Shown here one piece after another: positions 45,385 to 54,883 of a DNA stretch of 64,000 nt (position 1 is its first letter; each line of letters begins with the position of its first letter). The notes beneath the pieces are model-generated. The model worked only from the letters and a program-made list of their open reading frames with translations. It made no database searches and had not been told where the DNA came from. Source of the DNA: Marinilabilia rubra (GTDB taxonomy: Bacteria; Bacteroidota; Bacteroidia; Bacteroidales; Marinilabiliaceae); contig NZ_QEWP01000023.1 of NCBI RefSeq assembly GCF_003121985.1, positions 1 through 64,000 of the forward strand. Direction: 5' to 3'. The position numbers were made by a program, and so were the translations under genes.

Positions 45385-46623
45385 TTATATCCACAAACTC
45401 TCCTTTAACTCATCTACAAAGGGCATCAGATGGTCAATATGAACATGCTCCATCAGCACAATCTTATACCAGTTGGGTTTTTTGTTGTGGGAATCGGGAA
45501 CCAGACCAAACTTCCTGGCCAATTCGGGCTTGATATGTTTGCCTCGTATGGCTACTATATTTGAACTGGGGTGTCGATAGAAGTCCACTTTCATTTCCTT
45601 AAGCTGGTTGCATAGCCAGGTGGTACGGTAATTAAGGATATGGATTTTTTCGAACCAGTCATGCGGACCGTAAGTTTGAAGAATCATCCACACGGCAATG
45701 GCATTGGCTCCTGAGCGGCTACCTATCAGTGTGGCATCAAGACCGCTTACGTATTGGGCTTCATCGGTAAATACATTGTCGATTAATCCTTTTCGGGCAA
45801 TGAAAATGCCTGTTCCAAAGGGGGCCTGAACCATTTTATGGGCGTCCAGCGTTACGGAACTCACCATCGGGTTTTGAAAAGTCATTTCGTCGTTGTCGGT
45901 GCTGAAAGGATAAACAAAGCCGCCATATGCACCGTCAAGGTGTACTTTAAACTTAACATTGGCATCCGTCAGGGCGTCAGTATAGGTATTGACTGAATCA
46001 ACCGATCCAAACATGGTGGTCATCATATTGGCAACCACAATGAAATACTTCTTACCTTCTATTTTGGCAGCTTCAATTACCTGATCGAGAGCATCCGGGA
46101 TGATTTCACGGGTGTCGTCGGCTACGGGGACATATTTTACATCCAGATTCAGTACATTACCGGCTTTGGGCATTGAATAATGGGAATCTTCCGTGCAAAG
46201 GATGCACATCTCATCATATTTGGCGTCAAAGAGTTTCTTAAACTGATTGCGGTAAATCCAGATGGCCTGGATATTGGCTTCGGTTCCTCCCGAGGCTACA
46301 TAACCGTCATATTCGCCATGCGGACATTTGAGAATGTCTTCAGCCACAATGCTGATTAGCTCTTCCTCTAATTTCTGGGTTCCTGCAAAAAAGGGTTCCG
46401 ATTCGCCCATGGTATGGCACCCAATGTGGTTTGGATTATCAATCATGGCCTTCAAAAACGGAGCATTGTTAAGATATCCGGTATCCATATTGAACACATT
46501 TTCATCCAGATGAGAGGCCGGAATGCCTAATATGGTTCGCTCATGATAGTCAACATTCTGACTTAACGCTGCATCAACTCTTTGTTTGATCTCGCTTTTG
46601 GTGAGTTTTTTCCAGTATTGCAT
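45385..46623 (-). CDS. Pyridoxal-phosphate-dependent group II amino-acid decarboxylase
   Basis: A 412-residue cytoplasmic PLP enzyme of the glutamate/histidine/tyrosine decarboxylase group. The start at 46623 is chosen because AAAAAAGGAC lies directly before it; an ATG at 46641 lacks such a site. Motifs: GYVASGGTEANIQAIW for phosphate binding, SHYSMPKA, KVHLDGAYGGF with the cofactor-contacting Asp, and the Schiff-base lysine K263 in TLDAHKM. The substrate cannot be told; candidates are glutamate, aspartate and aromatic amino acids. It appears unrelated to the glycan genes around it and forms a single-gene unit on the minus strand. Confidence 0.88.
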   Translation of the reverse strand: MQYWKKLTKSEIKQRVDAALSQNVDYHERTILGIPASHLDENVFNMDTGYLNNAPFLKAMIDNPNHIGCHTMGESEPFFAGTQKLEEELISIVAEDILKCPHGEYDGYVASGGTEANIQAIWIYRNQFKKLFDAKYDEMCILCTEDSHYSMPKAGNVLNLDVKYVPVADDTREIIPDALDQVIEAAKIEGKKYFIVVANMMTTMFGSVDSVNTYTDALTDANVKFKVHLDGAYGGFVYPFSTDNDEMTFQNPMVSSVTLDAHKMVQAPFGTGIFIARKGLIDNVFTDEAQYVSGLDATLIGSRSGANAIAVWMILQTYGPHDWFEKIHILNYRTTWLCNQLKEMKVDFYRHPSSNIVAIRGKHIKPELARKFGLVPDSHNKKPNWYKIVLMEHVHIDHLMPFVDELKESLWI

Positions 46624-47223
46624 GTGTCCTTTTTTATGCAAATGTAAGGGATTGCCAGGTTAAAAACATTGATAAATAATAGGGTGAGGAGGGTGGGATG
46701 GTAGAATGGTGAGAGGGTGGAATGGTGAAATGGGTCATAGGGGCAAAAGATGGATCTGTTGTCTATCTATCTAATATCTATCTATCTAATATCTGATGAG
46801 GTAAGGAGGGTGGAATGGTAGAATGGTGAGAAGGTGAATGGGGATGTGGCATTGAGCATGGGGTGCAAGGCCAAAAGGTTGAAAGCGACAGCCCTGGGTG
46901 AAGTCCCGGGAATAAGAACCGAGATAGAAAGGGAGCCTGGAAGGGGCGAAAGAAACTTTACGGGCTGAAGGCCCGGTTTAATATAGCCCATGGCAACGCC
47001 ATGGGTTAGGGAGAATTGAGGAGGATTTCGCCCTGAAAGGGCAGATAGGAAGAATAGTCCGTAACATTTCGATCCTATGGATCTATGTTGGTTTAAAAAA
47101 AAAGACGCACGACCCGCATTCATTGGGGGCATGCGTCTCTAAAGTTCTATTCTCTAACTTCTAATCTCTATCTTCTGGCTTCTAGCCTCTATCTTCTAAC
47201 CTCTAATCTCTAACCTCTAACCT
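46624..47223. repeat. 600-bp repeat mosaic (octamers, 15-bp repeats, palindromes, heptamers)
   Basis: Octamer arrays run at 46683-46738 and 46801-46848. A direct repeat CTATCTATCTAATAT occurs twice at about 46761-46790. Palindromes follow at about 46895-47050: CCCTGGGTGAAGTCCCGGG, ACGGGCTGAAGGCCCGG, CCCATGGCAACGCCATGGG and CGCCCTGAAAGGGC. A terminator and a 12-unit heptamer array complete it. No gene is seen. Confidence 0.7.
47095..47138 (-). terminator. Rho-independent terminator of the minus-strand GH92 cluster
   Basis: AGACGCA (47103-47109) pairs with TGCGTCT (47132-47138). On the minus strand the hairpin is followed by nine T, seen here as the A-run 47095-47103. Confidence 0.8.
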
Positions 47224-47228
47224 CTATT
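47145..47228. repeat. 12-unit heptamer array overlapping the GH92 stop codon
   Basis: Twelve consecutive 7-bp units such as CTCTAAC, TTCTAAT, CTCTATC and TTCTGGC run without phase loss. The last unit contains CTA at 47224-47226, which is the TAG stop codon of the minus-strand GH92 gene. Confidence 0.8.
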
Positions 47229-49527
47229 TAGCCGGCTCATCACCCAGATAAAACTTCAGTCCTCCTTCACGAATAAGCTCTTCATGCGAGATAAAGAACT
47301 TCCGTAAAGGTTTGCCGCCCATTTCCGTCTTTTGGATGTAGATGTTATCGGCTGAATTGTTTTCTGTTTCAATTACAATGCGGTCGTTGGCAAAATATTC
47401 ATCATCGAGATGTATGGTCACTTTGTCGAATACCGGAGAGCTGAGTGTATACATCGGATCGCCCGGGGTAATGGGATAGAAGCCCATCATACTGTACATA
47501 AGCCAGGCACTCATAGTTCCTGTATCGTCATTGCCTGGCAGTCCGCCGGGACCGGTATGGAAGTAACGGTCCACACAATCGCGCACGGTTCGCTGGCTCC
47601 GCCACTCTTCGCCTTTTACATAGTTGAAAAGGTAAGGGTAGCCCATGTCAGGCTCGTTACCCATATCGTACAACGAGTCGCGAAATGTTTTTTCCAGTTG
47701 CTGAACAAATCGCTTTTTGCCCCCCATCAGTTTGGTAAGTCCCTTTACATCGTGTGGCACAGAGAAAGAGTACTGCCATGAATTGCCTTCATGGAAACCA
47801 TGCACAGGTTCGAAGTTCTCGCCCTGCATGGGATCAAAACCGGGCATGAAAGAACCATCCTCTTCAACAGGTCTCAGCAAATCGTACTCAGGATCAAAAT
47901 ACTTTTTGTACCCCAATGAGCGTTCGTAAAGCATTTTGTAGTCGTCTTTTTTGCCCATGGCTTTGGCAAGTTGAGCCAGACTGTAATCCGCCACATAGAA
48001 TTCCAATGCCTGCGATACCGAGTTGTCAAAACTGTCGCGGAAAGGGATGTAGTGGTTTTCCATGTAGAAGTCATTATCGGGGCGCAAAAAGTTGACACTT
48101 CCTGGCGAAGTGGCCGACTTCATCATGCCTTCGTAAGCCGTTTCAATGTCAAAATCTTTGAGACCTCTCAGGTAGGAATCGGCCAAAACTATCAATGCCG
48201 GATCGCCGTTCATTACATGTGTCTCCCGGCTGTAAAGTTCCCACTTGGGAAGCCAGCCGCTTTCCTTATACATTTCTACCATCGACCGGAGCATGTCAGT
48301 CTGTTGTTTGGGGTATACCAAGGTCAGAAACGGATGCACATTCCGGTAGGTATCCCAAAGTGAAAAGACCGTGTGACGATTGCCTTTTTCCGCTTTTAGT
48401 ATTTCTGAAGATTCCATGGCCGGATATTCACCATTTACATCCTGCAGGATATTGGGGTGGATGAGTAAATGATAAAGAGCCGTGTAGAACTTGGTTTTGT
48501 CGGCCTTGGTGCCACCTTCCACTTCAATTTTTGAGAGTTGCTTATTCCAGCTGTCTCTGGCTTTTTGTGCGGTGCCTTCAAAATCAAATCCGGACTGTTC
48601 TGCATTGAGGTTTTCCCGGGCATTTTCGATGCTTACGTACGAAATACCAACTTTGGCTTGAATGGTTTCTCCTTTTTCTGTGTCAAACGTAAACCAGCCG
48701 CCAATCTGCTCTCCGGCCAATTCGCGGAAGTATTTTTCATAAATCTTAAATTTTCCGCTGGTAGATGACCATTGATGACGGGCTCCCGGAAGACGGGGCT
48801 GCTTTTTCCAGTAACCATGCTTTTTTGCAGGTTTGCTGAACTTTACAACAAAGTAAACCGGTACTACTGCATCCGGATTGTAACAAAAGGTACCCATCAG
48901 CTTGTAACCTTCCACTTCACTGTCTGAAACCATCTTCATAAAAGCTCCCGACTCGTTGGTGAGTCCATGTCCCAGGTTGAGCAGAATATTGGATTGTCCT
49001 TCCGGAAAGGTGTAACGACTCAGACCGGTTCGCGTGGTGGCCGTAGCCTCTGCTTTGATGGCATAACGGTCCAGAAAAGCGGAATAATAACCGGGCCTGG
49101 CGACTTCCTCACTAAGTGGCGTACCGTACTTATTGAAATCAACCTCAAGTTCTCCGGTAGTTGGCATAAGTATGATGCTACCTAAGTCGGGACATCCCAC
49201 ACCACTCAGATTAACATGCGAAAAGCCCGTCATTAGTGAGTTGTTATACACGTAGGGATTGGAACACCAGCTGTCGGTGTTGGAATATTCATTGCCTTCA
49301 TGTGGCGTTACGTTGTAGGGCACTACTGATACCATACCCCAGGGGACTATGGGGCCCGGGAATGTGGCTCCGAAATTAGATGTGCCAATGAAAGGATTGA
49401 CGAATGAAGCAGGATCCTGTGCTTTGGCGGGCGACAGGATTAAAGCCAGCATCACCATTCCCGATGCAAGATACCGGGCGATGGCGTGATTATTGGCTTT
49501 TTTCGGATTGTTTGTTCTGGTGTTCAT
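47224..49527 (-). CDS. GH92 alpha-mannosidase
   Basis: A 767-residue exported protein from the ATG at 49527 (MNTRTNNPKKANNHAIARYL), which gives a basic N-region and a signal peptide ending SPAKAQ; an ATG at 49569 would lengthen the N-region without purpose. GH92 features: FVNPFIGTSNFGATFPGPIVPWGMV, FSHVNLSGVGCPDLG, the likely acid E580 in HEGNSWQYSFSVPHD, and the acidic motif GNDDTGTMSAW (D667-D668). It is the canonical form with GVGCPDLG and is close to well-studied alpha-1,2/1,3-mannosidases of the family. It is the last gene of the minus-strand cluster; a heptamer array starts in its stop codon and a terminator follows. Confidence 0.93.
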   Translation of the reverse strand: MNTRTNNPKKANNHAIARYLASGMVMLALILSPAKAQDPASFVNPFIGTSNFGATFPGPIVPWGMVSVVPYNVTPHEGNEYSNTDSWCSNPYVYNNSLMTGFSHVNLSGVGCPDLGSIILMPTTGELEVDFNKYGTPLSEEVARPGYYSAFLDRYAIKAEATATTRTGLSRYTFPEGQSNILLNLGHGLTNESGAFMKMVSDSEVEGYKLMGTFCYNPDAVVPVYFVVKFSKPAKKHGYWKKQPRLPGARHQWSSTSGKFKIYEKYFRELAGEQIGGWFTFDTEKGETIQAKVGISYVSIENARENLNAEQSGFDFEGTAQKARDSWNKQLSKIEVEGGTKADKTKFYTALYHLLIHPNILQDVNGEYPAMESSEILKAEKGNRHTVFSLWDTYRNVHPFLTLVYPKQQTDMLRSMVEMYKESGWLPKWELYSRETHVMNGDPALIVLADSYLRGLKDFDIETAYEGMMKSATSPGSVNFLRPDNDFYMENHYIPFRDSFDNSVSQALEFYVADYSLAQLAKAMGKKDDYKMLYERSLGYKKYFDPEYDLLRPVEEDGSFMPGFDPMQGENFEPVHGFHEGNSWQYSFSVPHDVKGLTKLMGGKKRFVQQLEKTFRDSLYDMGNEPDMGYPYLFNYVKGEEWRSQRTVRDCVDRYFHTGPGGLPGNDDTGTMSAWLMYSMMGFYPITPGDPMYTLSSPVFDKVTIHLDDEYFANDRIVIETENNSADNIYIQKTEMGGKPLRKFFISHEELIREGGLKFYLGDEPAK

Positions 49528-49731
49528 CCTGATTATTTGTTTAAAAGGTTTTTGTTTTGTAAAACGCAAAGACGCGATGACGCAGAGTTTTGGTTTTTAT
49601 CCGGCTTTACCGGATGTATTATTTAACCACAGAGGACACAGAGAATCGCAAAAGAGGATTTTCACAATAATCTCTGTGTCTCTCAGTGTCCTCTGTGGTT
49701 ATAAATCCTTTTCGGGCAAAGCCTGAAAAAT
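49528..49731. repeat. Second 9-bp-period ACCACAGAG hairpin composite
   Basis: CCGGCTTTACCGG (49601-49613) and ACCACAGAGGACACAGAG (49626-49643) are followed by the inverse CTCTGTGTCTCTCAGTGTCC...GTGGT (about 49672-49699). This mirrors the composite at 2074-2195, including the neighbouring CCGG palindrome. Confidence 0.75.
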
Positions 49732-52266
49732 TTAAAAAGCATCCACCAAAGAGCGGATGTTTAGTTTTTCTTCAAAGTCTGTTATTTCCTCTTCGGTTTC
49801 AAAAACAACGGTTTTCTCTTCTCCCGGAATCAACTCAAAGAAATTATCTGTCCACCAACCTTCTGTTTCCGGAATCTGAAGCTGAACATTACGGGCCACT
49901 GCCTCAGAAAAAACAGTTACGGCATAGCCTTTTTCGGTTTTCTCAACAGAACCATTGATGTTGGCATTTGGCAATTTTAAGTCTTTGGGCAATGCAAAGT
50001 ACAAATAATTGCTTGCCAGTATCTCGCCATCCTGCTCCAACTCTGCTTTCAAAACAGATTTGGCAGGAGTGGCTCCCTTCAGGAATTCATTTTTCGCCAC
50101 ATTGATCACTTCCCTGCTCGAATTGGCTGGTAGTTCAATCTTATGGTCGTTTTGATTGATGAGGTTGCCATCAAAGTCGTAAAGTGACAATTTTAAGGTC
50201 CCTGAAACAGACTTCAGCTCATCCGATACCAATGTTACTTTTACCCGGCCATTTTCTTCAAATGGCGAAACAAATATCTGACCGTAAACTTTACGTGCAT
50301 AATAATGCAGGGCTTTCCAGTTGCCATAATAATCGCGGCTCGACCATGAGACCACCGGCCAGCAGTCGTTGAACTGCCAGTACAGGGTGCCCATGTTGTA
50401 AGGCTTAGCCCGACGATGGGCAGCGATGCCATCCATCATACCTTCAGCCTGTAAAATCTGACTCACATATACAAACGATTCAAAATCTTTTGGCTCCGGA
50501 TACCATCGGTCCATATAGGTTTTAATGGTTTTGTTTCCTGTGGGGTGTTTTTGGTGCACCTGCATCACGTCCGACCATAAACTTCTGTCTTCCGGCAGGG
50601 AAAATGATTTAATGGTCTCCCATGGAGGAAATGCCTGAAAGCCGAATTCACTCATAAAACGGCTGACCTTCTTGCGATACATGCTGAAAGGCTCCATGCC
50701 CCACCAAACACCCCAGTAATGGTTATCGCCTGTGGTCAGGGATTCTTCATGTCCCCAGCCATAAGACGGGGAGGAGGGCCAGTAATCTCTTGATGGATCC
50801 TGGTTATCTAATACGGCAGGAATTATCTCATGAAAAATGGTTTGGTAATTTTTCCATACTTCCAGACTGTCCTCTCTTGAGTAGCCGAGTCGCTTTTGCC
50901 AGCCCCAGTCGAACCAACCGTTGCGTACCTCATTGTTGCCACACCAGATTGCCAGGGAGGCATGGTTTCTGAGACGCACCACATTGTCTTCAACTTCTTT
51001 CTCTACGCTTTTGAGGAAGGCTTCATCGCCCGGATACATGGCACAGGCGAACATGAAATCCTGCCAGACCAGGATGCCGTTTTCATCACACAAATCATAA
51101 AAGACATCGTCTTCATAAATTCCACCTCCCCATACACGCAGCATGTTGTAATTGGCTTTTACGGCATCGCGGATAGCACCCTCGTAATCGGCACGGGTTA
51201 GTCGCGACGGAAAACTCTCAAGTGGAATGAAATTGGCGCCTTTGGCAAATACCGGCTCGCCGTTAAGGTGAAATTCAAATGAGCGGCCGACTTCATCGTC
51301 CTTTTGAATCAGTTCGATCGTACGGACACCAATTCGTTCATTTCGAACTTCTTTTCCTTCAGAGGTGCTGAGTTTAATGTCAACGTTGTAAAGGTGAGGT
51401 TCACCCAGTCCGTTGCTCCACCAAAGCTTTGGTTGTGGAATCTCAAAGTCGAGAGTGACTTTATTGTTACCATTTTTAAAAGACAGGGTTTGTGATGCGC
51501 TGGTGAATTTGCCATCAGGACTGGAAATTGTTACGGTTCCCTGTGTTGGAGCAACCGCTTCAACATTGACGTCGGCTTTCAAAAGGGCTTTGTCATCATC
51601 AATGCTGAGGGTACGAATAAAGGTGTTGTTGATGCGAGCGTGATGCCACATTTTCAGGTAAACCGGTTTCCATATGCCTGAGGTGATGAGGCGCGGTCCC
51701 CAGTCCCATCCAAACTGGTAGGGTGCTTTCCGGGAGTGAATACGTTCATCTTCAGGCAGCGTATATGGAAGTTTTGCGGCTTGTTCATCGTTGTAATCTT
51801 CGGGGGACCGGAAGTAGATTTCCAAATCATTTCCACCCTCCTTTAACATGTTCGTTACATCAACCGTGAAGGTACGGAACATATTGTGCCCCTTAAGGAT
51901 TTCTTTGTCATTCAGCTTTACAGTGGCATGCGTATCCAATCCCTTAAAGACCAATTCTATAGCTTGATGAGCCTTTTCTTTGGCCGTCACCTCAAAGGTT
52001 GTCCGGTAAATCCAGTCCTTTTCACTGATCCACTGCACAGAGTCTTCATTTCCCCGGTAAAACGGATCTTCAATTACTTCATTGTCCATCAGATCTGTGT
52101 GCACACACCCCGGAACTGTTGCTTTGTGCCATTCCTGAAGATCGGCCTGTTTAAATTTCCAGTTGGTATGAATTTCTTTTTGAGTAACCAATTCCTCTTG
52201 TGATGACCCGCAGCTGCTTAGTGCCATTGCCATCATTACCGGTATGATAAATAAGTTTCGTATCAT
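49732..52266 (-). CDS. GH2 beta-mannosidase, lipoprotein
   Basis: An 844-residue lipoprotein (MIRNLFIIPVMMAMALSSC). GH2 beta-mannosidase layout: N-terminal sandwich (THWNWKF-like opening, then CVHTDLM), an Ig-like domain, and the TIM barrel. Acid/base E446 in IWCGNNEVRNGWFDW and nucleophile E540 in RFMSEFGFQAFPPWETI are clear; the NxEV and SEFGFQ forms are those of beta-mannosidases rather than beta-galactosidases. It would remove the beta-1,4-mannose of N-glycan cores or beta-mannan. With the surrounding GH92 enzymes this favours N-glycan or mannan use. A 267-base gap to the upstream GH92 contains palindromes. Confidence 0.93.
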   Translation of the reverse strand: MIRNLFIIPVMMAMALSSCGSSQEELVTQKEIHTNWKFKQADLQEWHKATVPGCVHTDLMDNEVIEDPFYRGNEDSVQWISEKDWIYRTTFEVTAKEKAHQAIELVFKGLDTHATVKLNDKEILKGHNMFRTFTVDVTNMLKEGGNDLEIYFRSPEDYNDEQAAKLPYTLPEDERIHSRKAPYQFGWDWGPRLITSGIWKPVYLKMWHHARINNTFIRTLSIDDDKALLKADVNVEAVAPTQGTVTISSPDGKFTSASQTLSFKNGNNKVTLDFEIPQPKLWWSNGLGEPHLYNVDIKLSTSEGKEVRNERIGVRTIELIQKDDEVGRSFEFHLNGEPVFAKGANFIPLESFPSRLTRADYEGAIRDAVKANYNMLRVWGGGIYEDDVFYDLCDENGILVWQDFMFACAMYPGDEAFLKSVEKEVEDNVVRLRNHASLAIWCGNNEVRNGWFDWGWQKRLGYSREDSLEVWKNYQTIFHEIIPAVLDNQDPSRDYWPSSPSYGWGHEESLTTGDNHYWGVWWGMEPFSMYRKKVSRFMSEFGFQAFPPWETIKSFSLPEDRSLWSDVMQVHQKHPTGNKTIKTYMDRWYPEPKDFESFVYVSQILQAEGMMDGIAAHRRAKPYNMGTLYWQFNDCWPVVSWSSRDYYGNWKALHYYARKVYGQIFVSPFEENGRVKVTLVSDELKSVSGTLKLSLYDFDGNLINQNDHKIELPANSSREVINVAKNEFLKGATPAKSVLKAELEQDGEILASNYLYFALPKDLKLPNANINGSVEKTEKGYAVTVFSEAVARNVQLQIPETEGWWTDNFFELIPGEEKTVVFETEEEITDFEEKLNIRSLVDAF

Positions 52267-52533
52267 TTTTTATGTCGTTAGATGTTTGATTAATTGGTTA
52301 TGGAAAAGGTCTTTAATATATTCAGATGTTCTCAAATGGTTATTCTTTCGCCCATTCAGAGCTCTCATTCTAACGCACCTTCAAATCCCGGAGCTTCATC
52401 CCGGGCTATTTGCTTTCAGGCCGTTGGCCTTTTCTCTATACTGAATACTGATTACCGACCACTAACTCACTCCATGCCCATGTAAATGAGTGAATGAAGG
52501 ATTGAGTGAATGAGTACCCTTCCACCTTTCATC
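52267..52533. repeat. 267-bp gap with palindromes
   Basis: Contains CCCGGAGCTTCATCCCGGG (about 52387-52405), GGCCGTTGGCC (about 52420-52430) and GAGTGAATGA-type repeats around 52485-52513. No gene is seen. Confidence 0.5.
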
Positions 52534-54753
52534 TTATCGCCAAAGCTGCTCATTCGGTATTTCACTCATCTCAAACTTCAAAGTTCCGCCGTTTGATAGC
52601 TCCTCATGGGTAATCCATGGGCGTTCCAGTTTTTCTCCATTCAATTTTACCGATTGGATATACATGTTTTCTGTACTCACGTTGGGAGCTTCAACTGTAA
52701 AGGTTTTATTGTCTTCCACTTGTATGGTAGCTTTTTTCCAAAGTGGTGAGCCAATGTGATATTTACCATCGGCAGGATTGACAGGATAAAATCCCATTGA
52801 GCTGAAAACAAACCAGGATGACATTTGTCCGCAATCTTCATTTCCACAATGGCCATTGGGAACCGGCTTATACATATTGGTAAGGATTTGACGAACTCTC
52901 TTCTGGGTTTTCCACGACTCCCCGGTGTAATTATACAGGTAAGCAACGTGATGGCTGGGTTCGTTGCCATGAGCATACTGGCCTATCATACCGGTGCTAA
53001 AGATCGGAAGGTCGGCATCAGGTCCGGGAGAGAAGGTAAACATGCTGTCGAGTCTTTGACTGAATCGTTCATCGCCCAGTTTTTCGCGCAAACCTTCAAT
53101 ATCTTGTGGTACGAACCAGAAATAATGCCAGCCATTGCTTTCGCAGAAATCCTGTGTGTATTCACGTGGTACAAAATGATCAATGAATGCTCCCGAGGCT
53201 TTTTTGGGCCGCATAAAACCGGTTTGAGGATCGAAGTGGTTTTTCCAGTTATTGGCCCGCTTCATGAAATAATCGTAATCCTTGTCTTTACCAAGGGCTT
53301 TAGCGAACATGGCAATGCACCAGTCGTCATAAGCATATTCCAGAGTTTTGGAAACTGACCAGTTTTCGTGATCTTCAGAAAGTGGTACATATCCCAGTTC
53401 CCGGTATTCTTTGATGCCATGACCATCCGACATGGCATTGGACAAACATGCCTCATATGCTTCTTCTGCATCAAATCCTCCAATGCCTTTAAAATAGGCA
53501 TCTACAATAACCGGAACGGCATGGTACCCAATCATCATATTGGTTTCATTGCCCTGCATCGACCACACAGGTAAAAGTCCTGTTTCCCGGTAATGGCTCA
53601 GCATCGACTGGATCATGTCAGGAACCCTGTCGGGATGCATGATTGTGTAAAGCGGATGAGCAGCCCTGAAGGTGTCCCATAAAGAGAATGTGTCGTATTT
53701 GTCGTAGCCTTCAGCTTTGTGGATTTTTCCGTCGGCACCTTTGTAATGGCCGGTTGCATCGCTGTAAAGGGTGGGGGCGAGCATGGACTGATAAAGACCG
53801 GTGTAAAAAGTTTCTTTCCAGGTTTGGTTGTCCGATTCCACTTTGATTTTATTCAACTCTTTTTCCCATTGGTTGGAAGCCGATTTACGGAGGTCTTCAA
53901 AACACCATTTTGGAGCTTCTTGTTTGATGGCAAGCCGGGCGCCTTCTTTTGCGGCACTCGATATCCCAAGTTTGACCACTACTTTTTCGTTTTCAGAAGT
54001 TTTGAAACGCAGATCCACTTTTGTGTGTTGAGCTTTAACGCTGTCTCCAACCACTTTTTTCTCATCATTGAAAAGAGTGGCTGTATCAAATGGTTTGGAG
54101 AACTTTGCAACAAACCATACCCTTTGATCGGGTGCCCAGCCTGAAGAAAACCGGTATCCGGAAATGGTTTGGTTGTCTTCGATGGTGATGCTTGTAATAA
54201 CCGGACTGTCCCAGTTGAGTGCATAGCCCAGATCAATGATGAAGCCTGAGTTTTCATCCTCAGGAAAAGTGTATTGATGGATTCCGGTACGTTTAGTGGC
54301 CGAAAGCTCAGCATTAATGCCATAATCCTGGAGAAAGACCTGGTAATAACCGGGTTCTGCATGTTCATTGTTATGGGAGAACAGGGAGTAGGGACGATTC
54401 CCGTTTTCGGGAGTTGTTTTGGTAGCTCTGCTGTTTACAGGGGTGAGTAAAATATCGTATAAGTCTCCGGCCCCTGTGCCTGTAAGGTGTAAATGGCTGA
54501 AACCTGTAATAATACTATCCGGCCAGAAATAACCGGCAATCCGGTCCCATCCTGAATATCCGATATCAGGACTTAACTGAACCATACCAAAAGGAACGGT
54601 CGCCCCCGGATAAGTATTACCTGGTCCGTCGGTTCCCATAAACGGGTTGACAAATCTCGTTAATCTTTCTTCAGAATCAGTCTTTTGGCTACAGCTATTA
54701 ACTGTAAACAAAAGTATAAGCAGGGTGGGCAGTAAAAGACCGGAATACCTCAT
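52534..54753 (-). CDS. GH92 alpha-mannosidase, lipoprotein
   Basis: A 739-residue lipoprotein (MRYSGLLLPTLLILLFTVNSC). GH92 signatures: FVNPFMGTDGPGNTYPGATVPFGMV, FSHLHLTGTGAGDLYD, DTFSLWDTFRAAHPL, and the acidic motif GNEDCGQMSSWFVFSSMG. The acid is E538, but in an altered frame: CESNGWHYFWFVPQD instead of EGNxWQYTW, like the linkage-variant sub-group that includes its neighbour at 54884. It is probably active on terminal alpha-mannose, perhaps alpha-1,2/1,3-linked. A strong hairpin separates it from the next upstream GH92. Confidence 0.93.
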   Translation of the reverse strand: MRYSGLLLPTLLILLFTVNSCSQKTDSEERLTRFVNPFMGTDGPGNTYPGATVPFGMVQLSPDIGYSGWDRIAGYFWPDSIITGFSHLHLTGTGAGDLYDILLTPVNSRATKTTPENGNRPYSLFSHNNEHAEPGYYQVFLQDYGINAELSATKRTGIHQYTFPEDENSGFIIDLGYALNWDSPVITSITIEDNQTISGYRFSSGWAPDQRVWFVAKFSKPFDTATLFNDEKKVVGDSVKAQHTKVDLRFKTSENEKVVVKLGISSAAKEGARLAIKQEAPKWCFEDLRKSASNQWEKELNKIKVESDNQTWKETFYTGLYQSMLAPTLYSDATGHYKGADGKIHKAEGYDKYDTFSLWDTFRAAHPLYTIMHPDRVPDMIQSMLSHYRETGLLPVWSMQGNETNMMIGYHAVPVIVDAYFKGIGGFDAEEAYEACLSNAMSDGHGIKEYRELGYVPLSEDHENWSVSKTLEYAYDDWCIAMFAKALGKDKDYDYFMKRANNWKNHFDPQTGFMRPKKASGAFIDHFVPREYTQDFCESNGWHYFWFVPQDIEGLREKLGDERFSQRLDSMFTFSPGPDADLPIFSTGMIGQYAHGNEPSHHVAYLYNYTGESWKTQKRVRQILTNMYKPVPNGHCGNEDCGQMSSWFVFSSMGFYPVNPADGKYHIGSPLWKKATIQVEDNKTFTVEAPNVSTENMYIQSVKLNGEKLERPWITHEELSNGGTLKFEMSEIPNEQLWR

Positions 54754-54773
54754 GTTCTTTTTAATTGAAAATA

Positions 54774-54813
54774 GAGAAAAGGCATTCTCAAAAGGATGCC
54801 TTTTCTCATTTTT
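54774..54813. terminator. Hairpin between two minus-strand GH92 genes
   Basis: GAGAAAAGGCAT (54774-54785) pairs with ATGCCTTTTCTC (54796-54807). The T-run lies on the + side (ATTTTT); on the minus strand the hairpin is followed by TATTTTC, so it may attenuate rather than stop transcription of the operon. Confidence 0.65.
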
Positions 54814-54883
54814 GATTGTTGTCCTATATATTAATTCTAAACCCTAGAAATTAATCAGTGTTTTGTGGGTGAGGGCTTAATCT

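Noticed and set aside
46639-46646. TACATTTG-like promoter box before the decarboxylase (minus strand)
   Set aside because: It would put the transcript start inside the ribosome binding site and there is no matching -33 TTG.
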